This document shows positions 9,415-18,348 of a DNA stretch of 44,969 nt, piece by piece (positions within the stretch are counted from its first letter, which is position 1; each line of letters opens with the position of its first letter). The stretch lies in the NCBI RefSeq assembly GCF_001639275.1, contig NZ_LWMU01000043.1, positions 1-44,969 on the forward strand. The letters run 5' to 3'. The translations under genes were made by a program, and so were the position numbers. This stretch comes from Methanobrevibacter oralis (GTDB lineage: Archaea; Methanobacteriota; Methanobacteria; Methanobacteriales; Methanobacteriaceae). The notes beneath the pieces were generated by a model that ran no database searches, had not been told where the DNA came from, and worked only from the letters and a program-made list of their open reading frames with translations.

Positions 9415-10664
9415 AATATCACTTCAGGAGCTACAATTCTACCTTCAATAGCTGAAGCAGCAGCTACTGCCGCAGAAGATAAATATACTTTAGCATTATG
9501 GCTTCCTTGCCTACCTTTAAAATTTCTATTAGAAGTTGAAAGACTTACCTCGTCATTTCCAATAATTCCAGTATGTCCTCCAAGGCAAGGCCCACAACAT
9601 GGAGCAGATACAAGAGCTCCTGCTTCTACAAATATTTTAATTAACCCTTCCTCAAGAGCATTTAAATAAACTTCTCTAGATGCAGGAATAACTAACATTC
9701 TGGTTTTATTAGATATTTTTTTGCCTTTTAATATTTTTGCAGCATCTCTTAAATCACTAAGTCTACCATTTGTACATGATCCTAAAAATACTTGGTCAAT
9801 CTCTTGGTCAACTTCATTTACCGTTTTTACATTATCAACATTATGAGGGCAAGCAACTTGAGGTTCCAAATCACTTACATCAATATCTATTATATTGAGG
9901 GATGGGGAGTCTAAATCTGTTTTAAATACTTCATAAGGCTTATTTGAACGATTTTTTATATAATCAATTGTTTTGTTATCAGGTTCTACTAATCCTGTTT
10001 TTCCACCCATTTCAATTGCCATATTACACAAAACCATCCTGTCAGAAACACTCATATCTCTAACAGTTTCTCCTGCAAATTCACAAGCTTTGTATGTTGA
10101 TCCATCAGCACCTACTTGGCTAATAATATTTAAAATTACATCTTTAGCATAAACATTATTTTTTAATTCACCAGTTATGTTGAATCTGTTTGTTTCAGGA
10201 ACTTTAAACCATAATTTTCCTTCTGCCAGTACCATAGCCATGTCTGTAGAACCAATACCTGTTGAAAATGCTCCTAATGCACCATGAGTACAAGTATGCG
10301 AGTCAGCTCCTACAATTACTTCTCCAGGTACTACATGGCCTAATTCAGGAAGAATTTGATGACAGACTCCTGCATTAACATCATAAAAATTTTCAATATT
10401 TTGTTCTTTAACAAATTTTCTCATAATTATATGATTATTAGCAGAATCAATTGAATCAGCTGGCACTTGATGATCAAAAGGTATAACAATCTTTGATGAA
10501 TTCCATACTTTTTTAATTCCAATTTTTTTAAAAGATTCTATTGAAAGAGGTCCAGTTAAATCATGAATCATTGCAATGTCAATATCTGATATAACAATAT
10601 CTCCAGCTTCAACTTTACTTTTTTTAGTTGCTTTACCTAATATTTTTTCAGACATTGTTGGCAT
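9411..10664 (-). CDS. leuC: 3-isopropylmalate dehydratase large subunit (4Fe-4S)
   Basis: The 417-residue aconitase-family catalytic subunit binds a [4Fe-4S] cluster. Cluster cysteines are visible in FLGSCTNGR (about 293-301) and in the pair [11 protein letters not shown]. Other family blocks are [18 protein letters not shown] and [13 protein letters not shown]. The first of two nearby ATGs is preferred because GAGGT lies 7 bases before it. It leads the minus-strand cluster leuC-leuD-leuB and then the small membrane gene and ribH. The spacer upstream is AT-rich with TATA-like stretches. Homoaconitase large subunits are close relatives, so the assignment rests partly on leuD. Confidence 0.9.
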   Translation of the reverse strand: MPTMSEKILGKATKKSKVEAGDIVISDIDIAMIHDLTGPLSIESFKKIGIKKVWNSSKIVIPFDHQVPADSIDSANNHIIMRKFVKEQNIENFYDVNAGVCHQILPELGHVVPGEVIVGADSHTCTHGALGAFSTGIGSTDMAMVLAEGKLWFKVPETNRFNITGELKNNVYAKDVILNIISQVGADGSTYKACEFAGETVRDMSVSDRMVLCNMAIEMGGKTGLVEPDNKTIDYIKNRSNKPYEVFKTDLDSPSLNIIDIDVSDLEPQVACPHNVDNVKTVNEVDQEIDQVFLGSCTNGRLSDLRDAAKILKGKKISNKTRMLVIPASREVYLNALEEGLIKIFVEAGALVSAPCCGPCLGGHTGIIGNDEVSLSTSNRNFKGRQGSHNAKVYLSSAAVAAASAIEGRIVAPEVIL

Positions 10665-10859
10665 AATTTTAACCTCTTATATAATAATAAAAATTTATTT
10701 TTTATAAAATATATAATTTATTGATAAAATTTTCAATTTTTTGTGTTACTAATTTATTAAATAAAGATAGTTAACATGTTACTGGTCTAGTTAAATATAA
10801 ATATTTAATTTAAAATATATTTTATTAAAATAGTTTTACATTATATTAAAAATTATTAG
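10665..10859. promoter_or_regulatory. leuC upstream region with TATA-like stretches and a short palindrome
   Basis: This spacer holds the ribosome binding site of leuC (GAGGT on the minus strand at 10672-10676), strongly A/T runs suited to an archaeal TATA box, and a perfect 10-base palindrome TAACATGTTA at 10772-10781. The palindrome could be an operator, but one such site in AT-rich DNA is weak evidence. Confidence 0.3.
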
Positions 10860-11673
10860 ATGAAATTAATTTATTTATTAATACCTAATGGAATAATTAT
10901 TACTTTTAGTGATGATAAAGGTAATGCTTTAGAGGATTTTGAGTTGCTAGTAGTTAAAATAATCGTAATTCATATGAATACACGGATAAAAATGGCCAAA
11001 TCATTTTAAAAGATTTAATAGGCAATTATTCTTTTGAAGTTGAATATGTCAGGGATGATGATTATGCTTTTTCATCTATTAAAAAGAATTTCACTTTTTA
11101 AGCTCCAAAAATAACTACTAAACTCATAACAAATGGTATTGTTTTTGTTTATAATCTGGATAAATTATTAACAATTACTTTTAAGGACATTAATAATAAT
11201 CTTTTAAATAAAAAAAATATTATTATTAAATTGCCAACCATAAATATTATTTTAAAACTAATAGTAAAGGTCAAGCCATATTCAATATTTCAAAGTTAAC
11301 TCCAAAAATCTATAAAGTAATTATTAACTTTGAAGGTGATAATAAATATGATAAAACTTCTGTTAATACAAATATCGTAGTTAAAAAAGCTATTCCTAAA
11401 TTAATTGCTGTTAAAAAAACTTTTAAAGTAAAAGTTGAAACTAAAAAACTAACAGCAACTTTAAAAGACAACAAAGGTAAAGTACTCAAAAACACAAAAT
11501 TAACCTTAAAAATAAAAGGTAAAAAATACACAGCAAAAACCAACAAAAAAGGACAAACAACCTTCAAAGTAAAACTAAACAAAAAAGGGACATACAAAGG
11601 AACAGTTAAATTTGCAGGAAACAAATACTTTAAAACTATAATCAAAACTGTGAAGATTGTTGCTATAAAATAA
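10860..11673 (+). pseudogene. Decayed C-terminal fragment of an adhesin-like protein
   Basis: Three reading frames join into Ig-like repeats of the kind seen at the C-termini of the intact adhesin-like genes in this window. The first part reads GIIITFSDDKGNALEDFE. After a shift near 10955 it reads TDKNGQIILKDLIGNYSF up to an in-frame TAA at 11099-11101. After another shift near 11238 it reads from YYFKTNSKGQA to the true end, IIKTVKIVAIK, with the stop at 11671-11673. Each repeat has the DxNGxxxxxL...Y beta-strand pattern typical of these surface proteins. No signal peptide or beta-helix region remains. It is a truncated, broken relic. Confidence 0.75.
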
Positions 11674-11755
11674 AAAGGAAGTTTGATCTTTCCTTTTTCT
11701 ATTAATTTTTAAATACCAAATCAATTATATATTAGCTTCGACAAAATATTTATCT

Positions 11756-12964
11756 ATGAATAATTCATTTCTCGGACGATTTAAAAAAAAGGACAAACCA
11801 TTAATTGAAGACGAAGTTCCTATTTTGGAAGATAGAATTTTTTGGGTTTCAACATTACAAAAAATAGCTTTTCCTGTTTTAAACAACCTTAGTAAAAGTT
11901 CACTTAAGAAAAAAATGCCTTATGAGTCATCAAGTTTAGAGGGTCAAAAATTTGTTTATCTTGAAGCTTTTGCCTGCGTCTTTAATGGAATCTCTCCTTG
12001 GTTAGAATTAGGGGCAGATGATTCTGAAGAAGGAATTATTCGTGAGAAATATATTTATTTAACTATTAAAGCTATTGCAAATGCTGTTAATCCTAAAAAC
12101 AATGATTATATTTTTGTTATTGAACCTAAACAATCTTTGATGGATGTTGCGTTATTTGCTCAGGGTTTACTTAGATCTAAAAATCAAATTTGGTTAAATT
12201 TACCAATGGATGTTCAAGCTAGAATTATATCTGAACTTAAAAAAACTAGAATAATAGCTCCTTATGAAAATCATTGGTTGTTATTTACTTCTATTATTGA
12301 AGCTGCTCTTTTAGAATTCACTGGTGAATGTGATAAAGAACGTTTAGTTTATGGTGTTCGAAAATTTAGAGATGAATTATATGTAGGTGATTCTTTTTAT
12401 GCTGATGGTGAACAATTTAATTTGGATTTTTACAATAGCTTAATTATTCATCCAATGCTTAATGATATTTTAATAATAATGAGGAAATATGGAATTTCTG
12501 AAGGAGAATTTTTAGATGTTCAACTAATGAGATCCAGTAGACACGCAGCTCAATTAGAGAGAATGATTTCTTCTGATGGCAATTATCCGCTTATAGGCAA
12601 ATCTTTATCTTATCGTTGTGGAATTTTTCATTTATTATCTCAATCAGCTTTATTAAAAATTTTACCTAAAAATATTAATCCTGCTCAAGTTAGATCTGCT
12701 TTAACCAAAGTTTTGAGAGTTCAATTTCAAGATAATCAAAACTTCGATGAAAATGGTTGGTTAAAAATTGGTTTAAACGGGAATCAGTTAGATATTTCTG
12801 AAAGTGATATTAATACGGGAAGTCTTTACTTCTGTTGTTCTGTATTTTTAGCTTTAGGTTTAGATTTCAATGATTCGTTTTGGTCAAATCCATTTGCTGA
12901 ATGGAGTTCTCTAAAAGCATGGAATTCTCATAAAATAGAAAAAGATCAATCTATTGATTTTTAA
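11756..12964 (+). CDS. DUF2264 domain protein
   Basis: The 402-residue protein fits the DUF2264 family, thought to have an alpha/alpha-toroid fold like some glycoside hydrolases and lyases. Visible family segments are LEAFACVFNGISPWLELG (about 72-89), ENHWLLFTSIIEAALLEFTG (about 176-195), YADGEQFNLDFYNSLIIHPML (about 220-240) and GKSLSYRCGIFHLLSQSALL (about 281-300). There is no signal peptide, so it acts in the cytoplasm. A carbohydrate-related role fits the neighbouring surface-sugar genes but is unproven. The gene is convergent with wecC, and only 2 bases separate the two stop codons. Confidence 0.8.
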   Translation: MNNSFLGRFKKKDKPLIEDEVPILEDRIFWVSTLQKIAFPVLNNLSKSSLKKKMPYESSSLEGQKFVYLEAFACVFNGISPWLELGADDSEEGIIREKYIYLTIKAIANAVNPKNNDYIFVIEPKQSLMDVALFAQGLLRSKNQIWLNLPMDVQARIISELKKTRIIAPYENHWLLFTSIIEAALLEFTGECDKERLVYGVRKFRDELYVGDSFYADGEQFNLDFYNSLIIHPMLNDILIIMRKYGISEGEFLDVQLMRSSRHAAQLERMISSDGNYPLIGKSLSYRCGIFHLLSQSALLKILPKNINPAQVRSALTKVLRVQFQDNQNFDENGWLKIGLNGNQLDISESDINTGSLYFCCSVFLALGLDFNDSFWSNPFAEWSSLKAWNSHKIEKDQSIDF

Positions 12965-12966
12965 AC

Positions 12967-14208
12967 TTAGAAAATTTCATATAAATTTCCATAATTATAC
13001 AACTTAATTTCTTTTGGAACATCTTTTACAATGTTTTTAGTGTCAAAAATAATTGCTTTTTCCATATTTTTCTTAATTAAGTTATAATCAAGTTTTTTAA
13101 ATTCATCATGGTCACATAAAACTAAAATCAAATTAGCATTTTTTAATGCTTCATCTAAACTTACAAAGTTATTATTTTTAACATGTGGGTCATGGATAGC
13201 TATTTCATAATTTTCTTTAGTTAATTTAGATATTATTTCATATGCTGGACTTTCTCTATCATCATCTGTATTTCCTTTATATGAAACACCTAAAATAGCT
13301 ATTTTTCCTTTTGAAATGATTTTTTTAACATTTTCACATACAAAACTTGGCATGGAATTGTTTGTATCTCTTGCTAACTTTATTATTTTTGCGGTTTCAG
13401 GAGCTTTTGCATAAATAAAATAAGGATCAATAGCAAGGCAATGCCCTCCAACTCCAGGACCTGGTGAGTGAAGGTTAACTCTTGGATGTTTATTTGCCAT
13501 TTCAATAACATCAAGTGCATTTACACCAATTTCTGCACATATTTTTGCAAGTTCATTAGCTAAAGCAATGTTCACGTCCCTAAAGGTGTTTTCTATACAT
13601 TTTGATAGTTCAGCAGTTTTTGCTTCGGTTTTTATCAATTCACCTTCAACAAATTTACCATATACATTACAAGCTTTATCACTACATTTTTGGGTAATTC
13701 CACCAATAATGCGGTTATTATGGATTAATTCATAAATAATATTTCCAGGTAAAACTCTTTCAGGACAATGTGCAAGGTATAAATCTTTTCCTATAGTAAA
13801 ACCAGCATTTTCAAAAATTGGTTTAATTACTTCATCAGTTGACATTGGAGCTATTGTTGATTCGATAATTATTGTGTTCTCTTTTTCTAAATAGGGAATT
13901 ATTGATTTGCATGCACTTACAACATAACTTAAATCACAACTATAATTTTCAACAATATATGGTGTTGGAACGGTTATTATATATGCATCAGCCTTTTTTG
14001 GAGTTAAACTTGCCATATAAATTTTATTTTCAACCGCATTTTTGATAATTTCACTTATTCCTGGTTCTTCGATGTGAGTAATACCTTGATTTAGTTTATT
14101 GACTATTTCTTTATTAATATCTACTCCAACAACTTCGCAATGGTTTCTTGTAAAAAGAGCTGCTGTTGGCAGTCCAATATATCCTTGGCCAATAATACAT
14201 ATTTTCAT
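12967..14208 (-). CDS. wecC: UDP-N-acetyl-D-mannosamine dehydrogenase family
   Basis: The 413-residue protein is a nucleotide-sugar dehydrogenase that oxidises the C6 hydroxyl of a UDP-sugar to a uronate with two NAD molecules. It has the Rossmann motif IIGQGYIGLPTA at residues 4-15, the central HCPERVLPG segment, and GPGVGGHCLAIDP with the catalytic cysteine. The C-terminal domain includes GVSYKGNTDDDRESPA, a UDP-binding element. The overall pattern is closest to WecC-type UDP-ManNAc dehydrogenases. UDP-ManNAcA is used in archaeal surface glycans. It is divergent from rfbD, with a palindromic site between them. Confidence 0.88.
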   Translation of the reverse strand: MKICIIGQGYIGLPTAALFTRNHCEVVGVDINKEIVNKLNQGITHIEEPGISEIIKNAVENKIYMASLTPKKADAYIITVPTPYIVENYSCDLSYVVSACKSIIPYLEKENTIIIESTIAPMSTDEVIKPIFENAGFTIGKDLYLAHCPERVLPGNIIYELIHNNRIIGGITQKCSDKACNVYGKFVEGELIKTEAKTAELSKCIENTFRDVNIALANELAKICAEIGVNALDVIEMANKHPRVNLHSPGPGVGGHCLAIDPYFIYAKAPETAKIIKLARDTNNSMPSFVCENVKKIISKGKIAILGVSYKGNTDDDRESPAYEIISKLTKENYEIAIHDPHVKNNNFVSLDEALKNANLILVLCDHDEFKKLDYNLIKKNMEKAIIFDTKNIVKDVPKEIKLYNYGNLYEIF

Positions 14209-14228
14209 AATTTTAGCTCCGTTCTTTT

Positions 14229-14258
14229 TATATTAGATGATAATATATATCTAATATA
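14229..14258. promoter_or_regulatory. Inverted repeat in the divergent wecC / rfbD promoter region
   Basis: Two perfect 10-base arms, TATATTAGAT at 14229-14238 and ATCTAATATA at 14249-14258, are separated by 10 bases. They lie in the 71-base gap between divergently transcribed wecC and rfbD. The arm centres are 20 bases apart, about two helical turns, as expected for a dimeric regulator binding one face. The site also contains TATA-like sequence for both directions. Its use as a shared operator is inferred. Confidence 0.5.
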
Positions 14259-14279
14259 TATTAAGTTTTAAGGGATAAT

Positions 14280-15122
14280 ATGAAAATTTTAATTACCGGT
14301 TCTAATGGAATGTTGGGTCATGATTTAATTAAAGTTTTAAAACCAAAGCACGAATTAATTCTTACAAATTCTAAAAATTTAGATATTACAGATAAAGATA
14401 AGACTATTAATTTTATTCGTGAAAATTCTCCCGATTTAGTTATTAATGCTGCTGCTTATACTGATGTTGATGACTGTGAGGATAATCAGAATAGAGCATT
14501 TAGTGTAAATGCAGAGGGGGTTAAAAATTTAGCTATTGGGTGTAAGGAAGTTGATTGCCCTTTACTTCAAATTAGTACAGATTATGTATTTAAAGGTAAT
14601 AAAAGCGAACCTTTAGTTGAAGATGATGAAATAGGTCCAATTAGTGTTTATGGTAAAAGTAAACTTCAAGCAGAAGAAAGTATTGTTGAAATTCTTGAGA
14701 AATATTTTATAATTAGAACTGCTTGGTTATATGGTGTTAATGGTAAAAACTTTCCAAAGACAATGTTAGAACTTTCTAAAAATAATAAAGAAATAAGCGT
14801 TGTTTATGATGAAATTGGTTCTCCTACATATACTTTAGATTTAGCTAATGCAATATCTGATTTAATTGAAACGGATTATTATGGTATTTATCATTTAACC
14901 AATTCTGACTATTGTTCTTGGTGTGAATTTGCTAAATATATATTTAAAATAGCTAATAAGGATATTAATGTTATTCCGGTTACAGCTAGTGAATTTGCAA
15001 GGCTAGCACCTAGACCTAGTTATTCAGTTTTAAAAAATAAAAATTGGACAGATAAAGGATTTGCTCCATTAAGAAGTTATAAGGAAGCTATTGTTGATTA
15101 TATTAAATTAATTGATGATTAA
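14280..15122 (+). CDS. rfbD: dTDP-4-dehydrorhamnose reductase
   Basis: The 280-residue short-chain dehydrogenase catalyses the last step of dTDP-L-rhamnose synthesis. It has the nucleotide-binding ITGSNGMLGHDL at residues 4-15, the VINAAAYTDVDDCE block (about 58-71), the QISTDYVFKG segment and the YGKSK active-site Tyr/Lys near residue 125. A clear AGGGAT precedes the ATG. It begins a plus-strand run that continues into the barnase-like gene with no gap. The remaining rhamnose genes follow after the barstar-like gene. Confidence 0.95.
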   Translation: MKILITGSNGMLGHDLIKVLKPKHELILTNSKNLDITDKDKTINFIRENSPDLVINAAAYTDVDDCEDNQNRAFSVNAEGVKNLAIGCKEVDCPLLQISTDYVFKGNKSEPLVEDDEIGPISVYGKSKLQAEESIVEILEKYFIIRTAWLYGVNGKNFPKTMLELSKNNKEISVVYDEIGSPTYTLDLANAISDLIETDYYGIYHLTNSDYCSWCEFAKYIFKIANKDINVIPVTASEFARLAPRPSYSVLKNKNWTDKGFAPLRSYKEAIVDYIKLIDD

Positions 15123-15572
15123 ATGAATAATAAGTTTATTTTATTAGTTATAGTTTTAGTGATTGCAATTTTTGGATTATTAATTGCTAATTTAGGTCAA
15201 GATGATACTATTACTATTTCTAAAACAGTTTCTGTAGAGAAAACAGGTCAGTATTGCACACTTGATGAAGTAGCATTGTATATTAAAGAGTATCATAGAT
15301 TACCAAGTAATTACATTACTAAAAAAGACGCACATGCTCTTGGTTGGAAAGGTGGACCTTTAAATTATCATATTTCTGGTAAAAGTATTGGTGGGGATGT
15401 ATTTACAAATAGACAACATATTCTTCCAAATAGCGATTATGCATACATTGAATGTGATATAAATGCTAATGGAACAAGTAGGGGTGCTGAGAGAATTGTT
15501 TATAACACTGGCGATTACAGAGTGTATTATACTCAAGACCATTATAAATCATTTAAAGAAGTTATAAGGTGA
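15123..15572 (+). CDS. Secreted or membrane-anchored barnase-like ribonuclease
   Basis: The 149-residue protein has a hydrophobic N-terminal segment (residues 5-24) and a barnase-like domain from about residue 43. It aligns with Bacillus barnase over YHRLPSNYITKKDAHALGW and GKSIGGDVFTNR. All catalytic positions are present: Lys67 (barnase K27), Glu110 (E73, in IECDIN), Arg120 (R83), Arg124 (R87) and His140 (H102, in DHY). Barnase cuts RNA after guanine. The single hydrophobic segment means export by Sec, either cleaved or anchored. Translation is coupled to rfbD, whose TAA is directly followed by this ATG. The barstar-like inhibitor gene follows four bases later. Confidence 0.92.
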   Translation: MNNKFILLVIVLVIAIFGLLIANLGQDDTITISKTVSVEKTGQYCTLDEVALYIKEYHRLPSNYITKKDAHALGWKGGPLNYHISGKSIGGDVFTNRQHILPNSDYAYIECDINANGTSRGAERIVYNTGDYRVYYTQDHYKSFKEVIR

Positions 15573-15576
15573 TCCT

Positions 15577-15822
15577 GTGCAAGTTATAAACTTAAATGCC
15601 AAATTAATCAAAAAAGAAGGACATGATTATTTAAAAAAAGCTTTAAATTTTCCTGAGTATTATGGTAAAAATTTAGATGCATTATATGATTGTTTAACTG
15701 AAATAAGTGTTGAGACTGAAATTTGCATTGTAGGTGGTGAGGATCTTTCAAAAGAATTAATTAACACTTTTAAAGATGCATGTTCACAAAATGAATTTTT
15801 AAATTTTAAATTACTTTTTTGA
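15577..15822 (+). CDS. Barstar-like ribonuclease inhibitor
   Basis: The start is GTG with GGTGA at 15568-15572 spaced four bases away, overlapping the stop of the ribonuclease gene. The 81-residue product is barstar-sized, cytoplasmic, and has the diagnostic inhibitor helix FPEYYGKNLDALYDCL (residues 25-40). Tyr28, Tyr29, Asn32, Asp34 and Asp38 match barstar Y29, Y30, N33, D35 and D39, the residues that plug the barnase active site. It presumably protects the producer from unexported ribonuclease. Gene order and coupled translation match a toxin-immunity pair. Confidence 0.92.
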   Translation: MQVINLNAKLIKKEGHDYLKKALNFPEYYGKNLDALYDCLTEISVETEICIVGGEDLSKELINTFKDACSQNEFLNFKLLF

Positions 15823-15840
15823 TTTAAAATAATAGTTATT

Positions 15841-15882
15841 TTAATTAATTATAAAAAACAAAATTATTTTTTAATTAATTAA
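15841..15882. terminator. AT-rich hairpin between the barstar-like gene and rfbA
   Basis: An arm at 15841-15858 (TTAATTAATTATAAAAAA) pairs with one at 15867-15882 (TTTTTTAATTAATTAA), leaving a short loop and a small bulge. It could slow or end transcription after the toxin-immunity pair, or contain the promoter of rfbA, since the same stretch is TATA-rich. Pure A/T stems are weak, so this is a candidate only. Confidence 0.35.
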
Positions 15883-15901
15883 ATATTAAATAGGGATTAT
15901 T

Positions 15902-16768
15902 ATGAAAGGAATAGTACTTGCAGGAGGGTCTGGAACTCGTCTTTATCCAATTACAAAAGCAGTATCTAAACAGTTATTGCCGTTATATGACAAACCGATG
16001 ATTTACTATCCGATATCTATTTTAATGCTTGCTGGAATTAAAGAAATACTAATCATTTCAACTCCTAGGGATTTACCTATGTATAAAGATTTATTAGGTG
16101 ATGGAAGTTCTTTGGGGATTAAATTCACATATAAAGTACAAGAAAATCCTAATGGGCTTGCAGAAGCATTTATTATTGGTGAAGACTTTATTGGTAATGA
16201 TAATGTTGCATTAATTCTTGGAGATAATATTTTTCATGGACATAGATTTACAGAAATCTTGGAAAGAGCATCTAACTTACAAGAAGGTGCAATAATCTTT
16301 GGATATTATACAAACAATCCAGAAGCGTTTGGTGTTGTTGAATTTGATGATGATTGGAATGTTATTTCAATTGAAGAAAAACCAAATAAACCAAAATCTA
16401 ATTATATTGTTCCTGGACTTTATTTCTATGATAATACTGTTATTGAAATAGCTAAAAATGTAAAACCATCTGAAAGAGGGGAGGTTGAAATTACTTCTAT
16501 TAATGAAGAATATTTAAAACGAGGAAAACTTAAAGTTGAATTATTAGGAAGAGGGATGGCTTGGTTAGATACAGGTACTTATGGAGGTCTTTTAGAGGCT
16601 TCTAATTTCATTGAAACAATACAAAAAAGACAAAGTCTTTATATTGCTTGTCTTGAAGAAATTGCATATCGTAAAGGATATATTGATGATGAAATTTTAT
16701 TAAAAACAGCTAGTGAACTTAAAAAAACCGATTATGGTCAATATTTGTTTAATTTAGTAAAAAGATGA
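15902..16768 (+). CDS. rfbA: Glucose-1-phosphate thymidylyltransferase
   Basis: The 288-residue nucleotidyltransferase makes dTDP-glucose from dTTP and glucose 1-phosphate, the first step to dTDP-rhamnose. It shows [13 protein letters not shown] at residues 6-18, [16 protein letters not shown] (about 22-37), LGDNIFHGH and [10 protein letters not shown] with its catalytic-region lysines. Length is normal for RmlA. The ATG is preceded by AGGGAT, as for rfbD and rfbB. Its stop overlaps the start region of rfbC. Confidence 0.96.
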   Translation: MKGIVLAGGSGTRLYPITKAVSKQLLPLYDKPMIYYPISILMLAGIKEILIISTPRDLPMYKDLLGDGSSLGIKFTYKVQENPNGLAEAFIIGEDFIGNDNVALILGDNIFHGHRFTEILERASNLQEGAIIFGYYTNNPEAFGVVEFDDDWNVISIEEKPNKPKSNYIVPGLYFYDNTVIEIAKNVKPSERGEVEITSINEEYLKRGKLKVELLGRGMAWLDTGTYGGLLEASNFIETIQKRQSLYIACLEEIAYRKGYIDDEILLKTASELKKTDYGQYLFNLVKR

Positions 16769-16773
16769 TATAT

Positions 16774-17331
16774 ATGGGAAAATTTAAATTTACACAAACA
16801 GGTATTAAAGACATGTTCATTGTAGAACCTAGTGTTTTTGAAGATAACAGAGGATACTTTATGGAAACATATAATGAAGGGGATTTTAAACAAGCGGGTC
16901 ATGATTTAAAATTTGTCCAACAAAACCAATCAAGATCCTCAAAAGGAGTTTTAAGAGGTCTTCATTTACAAGTTAATCATCCTCAAGGAAAGTTGGTACA
17001 AGTAATTAAAGGAGAAGTTTTTGACGTGGGGGTTGATTTAAGAGGAGACTCAAAAACTTATGGAAAATGGGCTGGAACTATATTATCTCAAGATAATAAA
17101 AAACAAATTTATATTCCTCCAAAATTTGCTCATGGGTTTTTAGTTTTATCTGATGAAGCGATATTTTCTTATAATTGTACAGAATTTTACCATGGTGAAG
17201 ATGAAAGTGGAATAATATGGAATGATGAGGATATAGCTATTAATTGGCCATTAGATGACATTGATGAGATTATTTTGTCTGAGAAAGATAAGAGATGGAA
17301 AACACTAAAAGAATCACAAATTAAATATTAA
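16774..17331 (+). CDS. rfbC: dTDP-4-dehydrorhamnose 3,5-epimerase
   Basis: The cupin-fold epimerase (185 residues from this start) inverts C3 and C5 of dTDP-4-keto-6-deoxyglucose. Key segments are FEDNRGYFMETY, FVQQNQSRSSKGVLRGLHLQ with the catalytic-region histidine, HPQGKLVQVIKGEVFDVGVD and PPKFAHGFLVLS. An in-frame ATG at 16765 overlaps the rfbA stop as ATGA and would add three residues. I prefer 16774 because GATGAT precedes it and the N-terminus MGKFKF is typical, but this is not decisive. Confidence 0.93.
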   Translation: MGKFKFTQTGIKDMFIVEPSVFEDNRGYFMETYNEGDFKQAGHDLKFVQQNQSRSSKGVLRGLHLQVNHPQGKLVQVIKGEVFDVGVDLRGDSKTYGKWAGTILSQDNKKQIYIPPKFAHGFLVLSDEAIFSYNCTEFYHGEDESGIIWNDEDIAINWPLDDIDEIILSEKDKRWKTLKESQIKY

Positions 17332-17340
17332 GGGATTATC

Positions 17341-18348
17341 ATGACTAAAATTTTAATTACGGGTGGAGCAGGATTTATTGGAAGCAATTTTATAAAATAC
17401 ATGATAAACAAGTATTCTGAATACGAAATTATTAATTTGGATGCTTTAACTTATTGTGGAAACCTTGAAAATTTAAAAGATATTGAAAATAAAGACAATT
17501 ATACATTAATTAAGGGAAATATTTGTGATAAAGCTATTGTTGATGAGTTAGTTAGTAAAACTGATTATGTAATTAATTTTGCTGCTGAAAGCCATGTTGA
17601 TAGAAGTATTGTTGATCCTGAAATATTTATTAAATCCAACGTATTAGGTACGCAAATTTTACTTAATGCTACTAAAGAACATGGTGTTGAAAAATATATC
17701 CAAATTTCTACAGATGAGGTTTATGGAACACTTGGTAAAACAGGATATTTTACGGAAAACACTCCTCTACAACCAAATAGTCCATATTCTGCTTCAAAAG
17801 CTAGTGCTGATTTAGTTGTAAGGGCATATTATGAAACATTTGATTTACCAATAAATATTACTCGTTGTTCTAATAATTATGGACCATATCAATTTCCAGA
17901 AAAATTAATTCCTTTAATGATTTCAAATGCATTAGAAAATAAAAAATTACCTATTTATGGTGATGGTAAGAATATTAGAGACTGGTTACATGTTTATGAC
18001 CATTGTAGTGCCATTGATTTGGTTTTACATGAAGGAAGACTTGGAGAGGTTTATAATATTGGTGGTAATAATGAAAAAGAGAATATTGAAATTGTAAAAT
18101 TAATATTAAATGAATTATCTCGTAGCGAATCTTTAATTGAATTTGTTAAAGATAGATTAGGGCATGATAGACGCTATGCAATTGATTCATCTAAAATACA
18201 ATCAGAACTAGGTTGGAAACCAAAATATACTTTTGAAACAGGGATTAAAGAAACAATACAATGGTATTTAGATAATCAAAATTGGATAAACCAAGTTAAA
18301 AGTGGACAGTATCAAAAATATTATGAAAAAGTTTATGGCGATAAATAA
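17341..18348 (+). CDS. rfbB: dTDP-glucose 4,6-dehydratase
   Basis: The 335-residue extended short-chain dehydrogenase converts dTDP-glucose to the 4-keto-6-deoxy sugar with bound NAD. It has ITGGAGFIGSNFIKY at residues 5-19, AAESHVDRSI, the catalytic STDEVYG segment (about 122-128), YSASKAS with the Tyr/Lys pair, and ITRCSNNYGPYQFPEKLIP. It completes the four-gene dTDP-rhamnose set. It starts 9 bases after rfbC with AGGGAT before the ATG. AT-rich sequence without genes follows its stop. Confidence 0.96.
   Translation: MTKILITGGAGFIGSNFIKYMINKYSEYEIINLDALTYCGNLENLKDIENKDNYTLIKGNICDKAIVDELVSKTDYVINFAAESHVDRSIVDPEIFIKSNVLGTQILLNATKEHGVEKYIQISTDEVYGTLGKTGYFTENTPLQPNSPYSASKASADLVVRAYYETFDLPINITRCSNNYGPYQFPEKLIPLMISNALENKKLPIYGDGKNIRDWLHVYDHCSAIDLVLHEGRLGEVYNIGGNNEKENIEIVKLILNELSRSESLIEFVKDRLGHDRRYAIDSSKIQSELGWKPKYTFETGIKETIQWYLDNQNWINQVKSGQYQKYYEKVYGDK

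Noticed and set aside
11310-11645. Minus-strand open frame of 111 codons
   Set aside because: It is the complement of the lysine-rich adhesin relic on the plus strand; its hydrophobic, Phe-rich translation is what reversed Lys codons give.
15360-15542. Minus-strand 60-codon frame
   Set aside because: It lies wholly inside the barnase-like gene, which has strong family evidence.
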